Position numbers and translations under genes: made by a program. Shown here piece by piece: positions 1 to 4,881 of a stretch of 6,608 nt of DNA (positions are counted from its first letter, which is position 1; the number at the start of each line of letters is the position of its first letter). This stretch comes from CAZUQA01 sp964622375 (lineage in GTDB: Bacteria; Bacillota_I; Bacilli_A; Erysipelotrichales; Erysipelotrichaceae), in assembly GCA_964622375.1 (NCBI GenBank), contig CAZUQA010000088.1, positions 1 through 6,608 on the forward strand. Reading direction: 5' to 3'. Below the pieces are notes generated by a model. The model was not told where the DNA came from. It saw only the letters and a list, made by a program, of their open reading frames with translations, and ran no database searches.

Positions 1-1
1 T

Positions 2-856
2 CTTGTCATTAGCGGGGATGCTGTAGTTGTTGCTTGGGATAGGGACAACCACATGGATGAGATATATAAACTAGAAGATATAGATACCGATTTGTACTGG
101 GGTTCCGGACTTTGTGACGGTAGTTGGTGGAACACCGGTAAAACCTGCGGAATCAAGTATGAAAGAGGCAAAAACAAAGGTTTCTATGAAATTAAGGGTG
201 TTAAGGTTGAACTGTATGACCATACGATTGTTTTTGAGACTAATGGCGGAAGTCCAATAAAAAATGCTCAGGTATTGAATGATGAAAAATTACCTAAACC
301 TGTAGATCCGACAAAAGATGGTTTCAATTTTGTAGCTTGGTTTACTGATAAAAACTTAACCAAGAAATATGATTTCAACACTAAAGTTATTGATGGCTTT
401 ACCCTTTATGCCAAATGGGAAGCAAAAGACGGTACTTCGGAAATTGATAAAAAGAATGATGACGAAGTCGATGATGTGATTGATGATGATATTGGAACTG
501 ACAAAGACATCACAGACAAAAAACCCAAAGATAACAACTTAATATTAATCTTGGCGATTGCCGGAATTGTTGTTGTCGGCGGTGGTTTGGGGTTTGTCTT
601 ACTCAAGAAGAAACCAAAGAAAGATGAAGCACCAAAAAGCAGCACACCAGCTGAAAAGAAAGTCGAAGAAGCAGTTGATAAAGAAAAAACATCAGAAGCT
701 GAACCAACACCAGATCCAAAGAACAAAGCCGAGGAAACCAAAGAAATAAGCGAAGAAGTTGAAAAGTCCGAAATTCTATTCTGCACCAAATGCGGTAAAG
801 AGTTAGCGGTTGGAGCTTTATTCTGTACCAAATGCGGCCAAGCAGTTGAAAAATAG
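2..856 (+). CDS. Surface protein, C-terminal part (InlB repeat, TM anchor, zinc ribbon); 5' partial
   Basis: The frame is open from the first bases, so the ATG at 53 is internal and the gene starts outside the window; 284 codons are visible. Domains in order: a post-helix module (residues 1-73, starting VISGDAVVVAW and ending GFYEIKGVKVEL) that recurs in the two paralogues downstream; one classical InlB B-repeat (about 74-140, with FETNGG, DPTKDGF, W and LYAKW); an Asp-rich linker (141-179); a transmembrane helix (180-201) followed by KKKPKK; a Lys/Glu-rich tail; and a double CxxC zinc ribbon (260-279, FCTKCGKELAVGALFCTKCG). The positive charges after the helix place the tail and zinc ribbon in the cytoplasm and the repeats outside. 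The missing N-terminal part is probably a signal peptide and beta-helix, as in the paralogues (inference). The likely role is adhesin-like surface display; no enzymatic motif is visible. No clear terminator follows, and the next gene begins 76 bases later, so the two may be co-transcribed. Confidence 0.5.
   Translation, partial: LVISGDAVVVAWDRDNHMDEIYKLEDIDTDLYWGSGLCDGSWWNTGKTCGIKYERGKNKGFYEIKGVKVELYDHTIVFETNGGSPIKNAQVLNDEKLPKPVDPTKDGFNFVAWFTDKNLTKKYDFNTKVIDGFTLYAKWEAKDGTSEIDKKNDDEVDDVIDDDIGTDKDITDKKPKDNNLILILAIAGIVVVGGGLGFVLLKKKPKKDEAPKSSTPAEKKVEEAVDKEKTSEAEPTPDPKNKAEETKEISEEVEKSEILFCTKCGKELAVGALFCTKCGQAVEK
221..421 (+). repeat. Classical InlB B-repeat (Listeria-Bacteroides repeat) in the first surface protein
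   Basis: About 67 residues show the family pattern: a beta strand ending in FETNGG, then PVDPTKDGFNFVAWF, then the DFNT turn, then LYAKW. This fits the Flg_new / List_Bact_rpt type of extracellular repeat. The third surface protein carries a closely matching copy at 6424 onward (FNSDGG, PTDPTKDGF, GWY, DFNK). Such repeats usually act as stalk or spacer domains in surface proteins. Confidence 0.5.
779..838 (+). other. Zinc-ribbon coding segment (first surface protein)
   Basis: Two CxxC knuckles (CTKC and CTKC) separated by ten residues sit at the extreme C terminus, after the transmembrane helix. A near copy (CSKC...CSKC) ends the second surface protein at 2970-3029. The family is the short zinc-ribbon type, usually found at the N terminus of Bacillota membrane proteins; C-terminal placement behind an exported protein is less usual. 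Zinc binding is inferred from the four cysteines. Confidence 0.5.
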
Positions 857-916
857 TTATCAGTGGTATTGCAAATTTTATTAGTAAGAGTAATTAAGAG
901 TTATTACATATAAATG

Positions 917-923
917 AAAGGAG
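917..923 (+). promoter_or_regulatory. Ribosome binding site for the second surface protein
   Basis: AAAGGAG ends nine bases before GTG at 933 but only three bases before TTG at 927. The spacing favours GTG at 933, giving a protein that begins MKRKRII, a normal signal-peptide N terminus. Confidence 0.5.
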
Positions 924-932
924 AATTTGTTT

Positions 933-1469
933 GTGAAAAGAAAAAGAATTATTTCGTTGTTATTAGTTCTTGTGGTGAGTTTGAGTCTGTTTACCAAGCT
1001 ACCTACAAGAGTTCACGCTTCCAGTGCAACAGTTGATGCTAATACGATAAAAACCATTGCTGACCTGGAAAACGCAATTAATGCTTCGATGATGCTGATG
1101 AGTGGTGCCGGGGATGTGATTACGGTAAACGGGATCTATACCGGCACTAAAGAAAAAACATTGAACATTGTTATTAAGAAAGATGTTAAGGTTGTATGGA
1201 AGGTTACTTATAACCATTCGGAAAAATTCGATACGGTTGTAATTAGCGGCAACGGCACCTTTGAAGTTGCCGGGGGCTCACTTATCAACATGAGTGGAAC
1301 TGGGGATACTATTGTCCATAAAGGTGGCAATTTGATAGTTAGTGGCGGCATAGTCACCAATAAAACACCATCAAAGTCAGCTATTTATTCTACGGCAGGA
1401 ACTGTAACAATCAGCGGTGGCATGGTTGGGGCAGAAGGTGTTGGCGGTTTCGGCATCTGTGTTACCTAA
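933..1469 (+). CDS. N-terminal fragment of the second surface protein (secreted, truncated)
   Basis: As the sequence stands, translation from GTG 933 gives 178 residues ending GFGICVT. It has a full export signal: KRKR, a hydrophobic core SLLLVLVVSLSLF, then VHA before SS. The cap region and only the first three beta-helix rungs follow (GTFEVAGGSL, LIVSGGIV, VTISGGMV). It lacks the InlB repeats, the transmembrane anchor and the zinc ribbon. If made, it would be released from the cell as an incomplete solenoid that is unlikely to be stable (inference). The upstream TTG at 927 would add two residues but is too near the Shine-Dalgarno site. Confidence 0.5.
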   Translation: MKRKRIISLLLVLVVSLSLFTKLPTRVHASSATVDANTIKTIADLENAINASMMLMSGAGDVITVNGIYTGTKEKTLNIVIKKDVKVVWKVTYNHSEKFDTVVISGNGTFEVAGGSLINMSGTGDTIVHKGGNLIVSGGIVTNKTPSKSAIYSTAGTVTISGGMVGAEGVGGFGICVT

Positions 1470-2024
1470 AGCGCAAAGATGTTTGTGGTTAACGGTGGTA
1501 GTGTATATTCCAGGGGTAGTGGCGGACGCGGTATTTGGGTTGGTTGTCCAACCGCTACCCTGTCTAAAGGTGAAATTTCTGCTTCAGGAGATAACAGTAT
1601 AGGTATTTTAGCTACAAATGCTTCTACCACCATTAACATAAATAACGGCACACTAAGCGCCGGCACTAATGGTAATTGCATTCTTAGCAATGGTGATAAA
1701 ACCATGATCTTTATAAATAACGGCACACTTAAGACCAAAGGTAAGAGTTTCGCTATTAGCACTAACGGGGCTAATTCTAAGGTCCTAATGACAGGCGGAA
1801 CATTAAACGCAGCTTGGGGCGGTATTAAAAACGAAGGTAGTAGTTCAAGCATCGTTGTGACCGGCGGCAAGATTTTTGCGGGTGATGGTACTGCTCTGAT
1901 GAATACCACTAGCAGCGCTTCGATAGAAGTTGCGGGTAATGCCATGATTTTTGCTACCGGTACAGCTGTCTCTGGTACAGCGACAAGTAAGATTGCTATC
2001 TGTAATCTTGGTAGTAATTTATCA
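1236..2024 (+). repeat. Parallel beta-helix rungs in the second surface protein
   Basis: A degenerate repeat of roughly 20-27 residues follows the pattern [I/V]x[V/I]xGG[T/S/x][V/L/I], a variable turn, then AI or GI. Examples are FEVAGGSL, LIVSGGIV, VTISGGMV, FVVNGGSV, ININNGTL, IFINNGTL, VLMTGGTL and IVVTGGKI. The regular hydrophobic alternation with GG/NG turns is typical of right-handed parallel beta-helix surface proteins. Codon choice differs between rungs, so the duplication is old. The internal TAA falls in the turn between rungs three and four. Confidence 0.5.
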
Positions 2025-3047
2025 ATTTCCGGTCAAGCGGTGGTTATTGCTTTAAACAAAACAAAGACGGAGTATACTGTATCGACTTCTACTGATATTT
2101 CCGTAAACACCCAAGCCAGAGCAGTATGGGATATTTCCAGCGGGAAACACGGTATCAGTTATTCCAACGGAACCAATAAAGGCTTCATCCAAATTTCCGG
2201 TGTGACCTGTAAAGCGCCACATATACCTACTACAACACAATATGCGCTTAAAGTAAATAACGGAAGCGGTAGTGGTAACTATGATAAGGGTGTAACTATA
2301 ACCATTAAGGCTGATGCTGCTCCAAGTGGTAAAGTGTTCGACAAATGGACAGCAACCGGTATAACTCTAGCGAAACCTGGAAATGCGCAAATTACCATTA
2401 CTATGCCGGCAAATGATGTGATTCTCACTGCAAATTATAAAGATAAACCAACATCCACAACACCCAGTACTCCTAAAAAGTATAAAGCGCTAGTCAATGG
2501 CGGAAGTGGTGGCGGTGATTATGAAGGGGGCGCCACAGTTAGTATCAAAGCCGATCCTGCTCCGGTGGGGAAAGTATTTGACAAATGGACTTCCAGTGGG
2601 GTAAGCCTAAACAGCCCGGAAGTTGCCGAAACATCTTTCACCATGCCCAACAAAGAAGTAACACTGACAGCTACTTATAAAGATGCTGAAAAACCAAAAG
2701 ATGATCCTAACAAAGACAAGGACAAAGTCGACGATAAAAAACCGAATGACAATGCTCCGGACAATGGTGGCAATTGGCTCTGGTATTTGTTAGTAATCCT
2801 ATTGGCCGGCGGTTTAGGTGGTGGCTTAGCTGTAGTTTTTGCCAAAAAAGGTAAAAAGGACACAGCTACTAAACCGGTAGAGAAAAAAGTTGAAGTAGAA
2901 AAAACGGAAGTTAAAAAAGAAGAGAAACCGATAGAAAGCAAAGCTGAAGAGGCAAATGCTGAACATATGTTCTGCTCAAAGTGTGGCAAAGAGTTAGCTC
3001 TTGGCTCCAAATTCTGTAGTAAATGCGGTACTGAAGTAATTGACTAA
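1479..3047 (+). CDS. C-terminal fragment of the second surface protein (beta-helix, InlB repeats, TM, zinc ribbon)
   Basis: This is the open stretch after the internal TAA, 522 residues from the first ATG. It holds rungs four onward of the beta-helix (VVNGGSV, ININNGTL, IFINNGTL, VLMTGGTL, IVVTGGKI), the post-helix module, two divergent InlB repeats, the TM helix and the zinc ribbon. There is no convincing Shine-Dalgarno site before ATG 1479 (only AAAG directly touching the codon) and no signal peptide, so an independent exported product is unlikely. Treat it as the remainder of the interrupted gene and not as a separate gene. Confidence 0.5.
   Translation: MFVVNGGSVYSRGSGGRGIWVGCPTATLSKGEISASGDNSIGILATNASTTININNGTLSAGTNGNCILSNGDKTMIFINNGTLKTKGKSFAISTNGANSKVLMTGGTLNAAWGGIKNEGSSSSIVVTGGKIFAGDGTALMNTTSSASIEVAGNAMIFATGTAVSGTATSKIAICNLGSNLSISGQAVVIALNKTKTEYTVSTSTDISVNTQARAVWDISSGKHGISYSNGTNKGFIQISGVTCKAPHIPTTTQYALKVNNGSGSGNYDKGVTITIKADAAPSGKVFDKWTATGITLAKPGNAQITITMPANDVILTANYKDKPTSTTPSTPKKYKALVNGGSGGGDYEGGATVSIKADPAPVGKVFDKWTSSGVSLNSPEVAETSFTMPNKEVTLTATYKDAEKPKDDPNKDKDKVDDKKPNDNAPDNGGNWLWYLLVILLAGGLGGGLAVVFAKKGKKDTATKPVEKKVEVEKTEVKKEEKPIESKAEEANAEHMFCSKCGKELALGSKFCSKCGTEVID
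2025..2213 (+). other. Post-helix module of the second surface protein (copy of a module shared by all three paralogues)
   Basis: About 63 residues run from ISGQAVVIALNK to GISYSNGTNKGFIQISGVTCK. The same pattern, ISGxAxVxAW ... VYW/VWD ... GIxYxxGxNxGFYxI, appears at 2-220 and at 6220-6420, always directly between the last beta-helix rung and the InlB repeats. I do not recognise it as a named domain. A capping role at the C-terminal end of the solenoid is an inference from its position. Confidence 0.5.
2241..2444 (+). repeat. Divergent InlB B-repeat, copy 1
   Basis: Sixty-eight residues begin YALKVNNGSGSGNYDKG, continue through GKVFDKWTATG and ITMPANDV, and end LTANYKD. This matches the divergent InlB (Flg_new_2) pattern of VxxGxGxGxYxxG, FxxW, MPxxDVxLTAxY. 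Copy 2 starts exactly 240 bases later. Confidence 0.5.
2481..2684 (+). repeat. Divergent InlB B-repeat, copy 2
   Basis: Sixty-eight residues begin YKALVNGGSGGGDYEGG, continue through GKVFDKWTSSG and TMPNKEV, and end LTATYKD. It is the same length as copy 1 and clearly a tandem duplicate, joined by a 12-residue Thr/Pro/Ser linker. An Asp/Lys-rich linker then leads to the transmembrane helix. Confidence 0.5.
2775..2843 (+). other. Transmembrane anchor of the second surface protein
   Basis: Twenty-three residues, NWLWYLLVILLAGGLGGGL plus AVVFA in part, are strongly hydrophobic and are followed by KKGKK. The charge pattern puts the C terminus in the cytoplasm. There is no LPxTG motif before it, and about 67 residues follow, so this is a stop-transfer anchor and not a sortase signal. 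The first surface protein has the equivalent helix at 539-604. Confidence 0.5.
2970..3029 (+). other. Zinc-ribbon coding segment (second surface protein)
   Basis: FCSKCGKELALGSKFCSKCG has two CxxC knuckles with the same ten-residue spacing as the copy at 779-838. It lies five residues from the C terminus, on the predicted cytoplasmic side. Confidence 0.5.
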
Positions 3048-3064
3048 TACTAGGCTGTAAAGAC

Positions 3065-3104
3065 AAAATCCGGGAAGAAATTGCATCCCGGATTTTTTGT
3101 TTTC
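3065..3104 (+). terminator. Rho-independent terminator after the second surface protein
   Basis: A perfect 11-base-pair stem (AAAATCCGGGA at 3065-3075 and TCCCGGATTTT at 3086-3096) with a ten-base loop is followed by a T-rich run (TTTTTTGTTTTCTT, overlapping the stem end). It lies 17 bases after the stop codon. It separates the upstream surface genes from the sigma-factor unit. Confidence 0.5.
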
Positions 3105-3195
3105 TTGGCGGATTGCGAGTTATTCTTGTGGCTTTTTGCTGAAATTTATCCAAGCTCTGATTAATTTGCGGTAAGAGCCTACTTAATACAAACGA

Positions 3196-3225
3196 TTGCC
3201 GTGGTATGAAAAGCTTAAATATAAA
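3196..3225 (+). promoter_or_regulatory. Possible sigma-A type promoter for the sigma-factor operon
   Basis: TTGCCG (3196-3201) and TATAAA (3220-3225) are separated by 18 bases. They match the consensus at four of six and five of six positions. It would give a leader of about 275 bases before the sigma gene. In A+T-rich DNA such matches arise by chance, so this is weak. No convincing ECF-type AAC/CGTC pair was seen. Confidence 0.5.
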
Positions 3226-3493
3226 GTTGTAGTTCAGCAAATCTTCAAAAATAACTACTTGTCTTACTAAGTTTTAGAAATACTGAAAAAAATGAATAAT
3301 CATACAAACTATGGAATTCTCTGGCTTTTAGGACTAGAATAATAGCAACAAGCAATAGCGATATAGTGAGTTGCTGGATTGTTGTCTTTATTCAAGGAAG
3401 CAGAAATTCGGAGATAGTACTATAAAAAGTTATACCAAATAGTCCGTAACTTGTTTTTAAACCAAACAGCCATTTTTTGCATCTATTATGTAG

Positions 3494-3500
3494 AAAGAGG
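3494..3500 (+). promoter_or_regulatory. Ribosome binding site for the sigma factor
   Basis: AAAGAGG ends eight bases before ATG 3509. The next in-frame ATG (3515) would be 14 bases away, so 3509 is the better start. Confidence 0.5.
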
Positions 3501-3508
3501 AAAAATCA

Positions 3509-4837
3509 ATGGCAATGACAGAGAAACAAATCGCTTTAGTAAAAAAGGCGCAAATCGGGGATGTGCCGAGTTTTGAGGAGCTTTATGGGCTCTATTATAA
3601 TAAAGTCTTTGGTTTTGCCCGCTTATTGTTGCGCAATGAAAGTGATGCTGAAGATGTCTTGCAGGAAACTTTTGTCACGGCTTACAATAAACTTAATACC
3701 CTAAAAGAGCCGGCTACTTTTTCGGTTTGGATCCAAATAATCGCCAAAAATCTCTGTTACATGCAACTAAGAAGAAAGAACCTGGCGATTTTATTGGACG
3801 CAGAGCAGGATATCGAAAACTTTGAAAATGTCGCTGACGATGATGCTTTACCGAGCGTTTACAGTGAAAGAGCTGACTTAAGGGAAGAGTTGGGCAAGAT
3901 TATTGAAAGTCTCTCGGAAGTGCAACGTCAAACTATCATTCTTTATTACTTTAACGAGTTAACAGTCGAAGAGATTGCCGAAATGATGGAATGCAGTGTG
4001 GGCACGGTTAAATCCCGGCTTTACTTAGGACGCAATGCTATCAAGGCAGAGATTGTCGATAGAGAACATAAGAGCGGGGAGAAATTCTACGGTGTGGTTG
4101 GCATACCCTTGTTGCCTTTTGCCAAAGTCATTCTCAACTATATGGAAGCCAATACCATAAGTAACGCTGCCGCTCAAGCCTCATTAAAAGCGATAACCAG
4201 TTTAATCAATCAACCGGGATTACCGGTGGCCACAGCAACAAGTGCCGGAACGGCAACGGCGACAGCCGGTCAATCAGCGGTTGTTACCAAAATGGTTGCG
4301 ACAATTACGGCTTTAGCAACTGTGGGTGCCGGTATCAGTTTGGTGTTGATTGTCAACGGCAATTCTGCAATTCCGCCCAAAGAAAAGGACAAGCAGAACA
4401 GTAATGAAGTAAGTAAGGATTATTCTGACATTAAGAATATTGTTGCTGATATTCCTAAGAAAGAGGCACTGGATGAACTTTATAAGTTGCTTGATGGGTA
4501 TTGGATTGATCAAGATACTTTTATGGGTTTCAGTAAAGAAAATAACAAATACCTGATTGAATATGGTGCTTATCGTAGTGGTTTTTATGTTGGGGGTGAA
4601 GTTTTCAACAGTGTGTCAATTAATGAGTACAAGATAGAACTGCAATTAGATTTGTTGCTGGGCTTACCGGAAGATTCTGAAGACACCGAGACTAAAGTTT
4701 CAGTTTTTCTGGATGTTAGTGGTCTTACCAAAGAAAAGCCGATTATCAAGATTAAGGTTGAAGGTATCGGAGATGGGGAGTGGTATAGTTACAATTATGG
4801 CGGTAAATCTCTGGCGGAAGCTTATGGAGATGAATAA
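3509..4837 (+). CDS. ECF-type RNA polymerase sigma factor with C-terminal TM helix and extracytoplasmic domain
   Basis: The product is 442 residues, against roughly 160-200 for a plain ECF sigma factor. Region sigma-2 is at about 11-92 (FEELYGLYYNKVFGFA, DAEDVLQETFVTAYNKL, then FSVWIQIIAKNLCYMQLRRK) and sigma-4 at about 123-180 (LSEVQRQTIILYYFNEL, then the helix-turn-helix EEIAEMMECSVGTVKSRL). A hydrophobic stretch (194-212), an Ala/Thr/Gly-rich linker (237-257) and a transmembrane helix (262-282) follow. The remaining 160 residues, charged and then beta-rich with LLDGYWID and FYVGGEVF, should lie outside the membrane. Known ECF factors direct RNA polymerase to stress or surface genes and are usually held by a separate anti-sigma factor. 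Here no anti-sigma gene follows, so the fused part may do the sensing and restraint (inference). The next gene, a surface protein, starts 44 bases downstream with no terminator between, suggesting one operon and a regulatory link. The sigma-2/sigma-4 assignment is strong; the function of the C-terminal domain is unknown. Confidence 0.5.
   Translation: MAMTEKQIALVKKAQIGDVPSFEELYGLYYNKVFGFARLLLRNESDAEDVLQETFVTAYNKLNTLKEPATFSVWIQIIAKNLCYMQLRRKNLAILLDAEQDIENFENVADDDALPSVYSERADLREELGKIIESLSEVQRQTIILYYFNELTVEEIAEMMECSVGTVKSRLYLGRNAIKAEIVDREHKSGEKFYGVVGIPLLPFAKVILNYMEANTISNAAAQASLKAITSLINQPGLPVATATSAGTATATAGQSAVVTKMVATITALATVGAGISLVLIVNGNSAIPPKEKDKQNSNEVSKDYSDIKNIVADIPKKEALDELYKLLDGYWIDQDTFMGFSKENNKYLIEYGAYRSGFYVGGEVFNSVSINEYKIELQLDLLLGLPEDSEDTETKVSVFLDVSGLTKEKPIIKIKVEGIGDGEWYSYNYGGKSLAEAYGDE
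4292..4354 (+). other. Transmembrane helix of the sigma factor
   Basis: About 21 hydrophobic residues (MVATITALATVGAGISLVLI and one more) are preceded by TK and followed by NGNSAIPP. With the sigma domains necessarily cytoplasmic, the part after 4354 faces outward. The Ala/Thr/Gly-rich stretch before it would be a flexible tether. Confidence 0.5.
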
Positions 4838-4869
4838 AAAGCTGAACAAACAGCATATAAATTAACTAT

Positions 4870-4876
4870 GGAGGAG
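4870..4876 (+). promoter_or_regulatory. Ribosome binding site for the third surface protein
   Basis: GGAGGAG is a near-perfect Shine-Dalgarno site ending five bases before ATG 4882. It is the strongest in the window and suggests high translation of this surface protein relative to the sigma factor (AAAGAGG). Confidence 0.5.
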
Positions 4877-4881
4877 ATAAA

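Larger units (their letters stand above)
933..3047 (+). pseudogene. Beta-helix/InlB-repeat surface protein interrupted by an in-frame TAA
   Basis: The whole reading frame is 705 codons including the end stop, with one internal ochre codon (codon 179, 1467-1469). Frame and repeat pattern are unbroken across it: rung GGMVGAEGVGGFGICVT, stop, SAKMFVVNGGSV. Domains: signal peptide (1-29, AXA-like site VHA before SS); N-terminal cap (30-101) with KVVWK; about ten beta-helix rungs (102-364); post-helix module (365-427); two divergent InlB repeats (437-504 and 517-584); Asp/Lys linker; TM helix (615-637, then AKKGKK); Lys/Glu tail; zinc ribbon (680-699). The intact ancestor would be a membrane-anchored surface protein with the zinc ribbon inside. 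The two halves show no other decay, so the change is recent, a sequencing error, or is suppressed. TAA also serves as the normal stop of this gene and of the sigma gene, so a recoded genetic code is unlikely. Confidence 0.5.
3105..3508 (+). other. Gene-free leader upstream of the sigma factor
   Basis: This is about 400 A+T-rich bases with no supportable coding region; the one longer antisense frame here runs back through the terminator and the end of the surface gene. It holds a possible sigma-A type promoter (3196-3225), a weak inverted repeat GTAGTT/AACTAC (3229-3234 and 3253-3258) and another, AGCAAC/GTTGCT (3344-3349 and 3370-3375). I see no tRNA, CRISPR or clear riboswitch fold. It presumably carries the regulatory signals of the sigma/surface-protein operon. 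Confidence 0.5.

Noticed and set aside
596..640. Sortase-type cell-wall sorting signal in the surface proteins
   Set aside because: There is no LPxTG-like motif before the hydrophobic helix, and a tail of more than 60 residues with a zinc ribbon follows, which does not fit a sortase substrate.
558..749. Short + strand frame rich in Lys and Gln
   Set aside because: It is an out-of-frame reading of the TM and tail region of the first surface protein; the true frame has clear domain structure.
406..831. Antisense open frame of 141 codons
   Set aside because: It is a Ser/Phe-rich mirror of the Lys/Glu/Asp-rich tail of the first surface protein, with no ribosome site and no family resemblance. 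The other long antisense frames (999-1217, 1466-1945, 2052-2240, 2675-3010, 2911-3240, 4313-4513, 5640-5951) fail in the same way.
927..932. TTG 927 as start of the second surface protein
   Set aside because: It lies only three bases after AAAGGAG; GTG 933 has normal spacing and gives a standard signal-peptide start.
1467..1469. TAA read as a sense codon through an altered genetic code
   Set aside because: TAA is the natural end of this gene (3045-3047) and of the sigma gene (4835-4837), and no other in-frame TAA is found within the genes.
1470..1481. Translation restart at ATG 1479 giving a separate protein
   Set aside because: There is no proper ribosome site before it and no signal peptide, although the protein carries extracellular domains and a TM helix.
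1417..1602. Overlapping + strand frame that spans the internal stop, suggesting a frameshift
   Set aside because: Both sides of the stop are in the same frame with a continuous repeat pattern, so no frameshift is needed; this frame gives no beta-helix pattern.
4841..4854. Hairpin GCTG-AACAAA-CAGC between the sigma factor and the third surface protein as a terminator
   Set aside because: The stem is only four base pairs and no T run follows, so transcription should continue through it.
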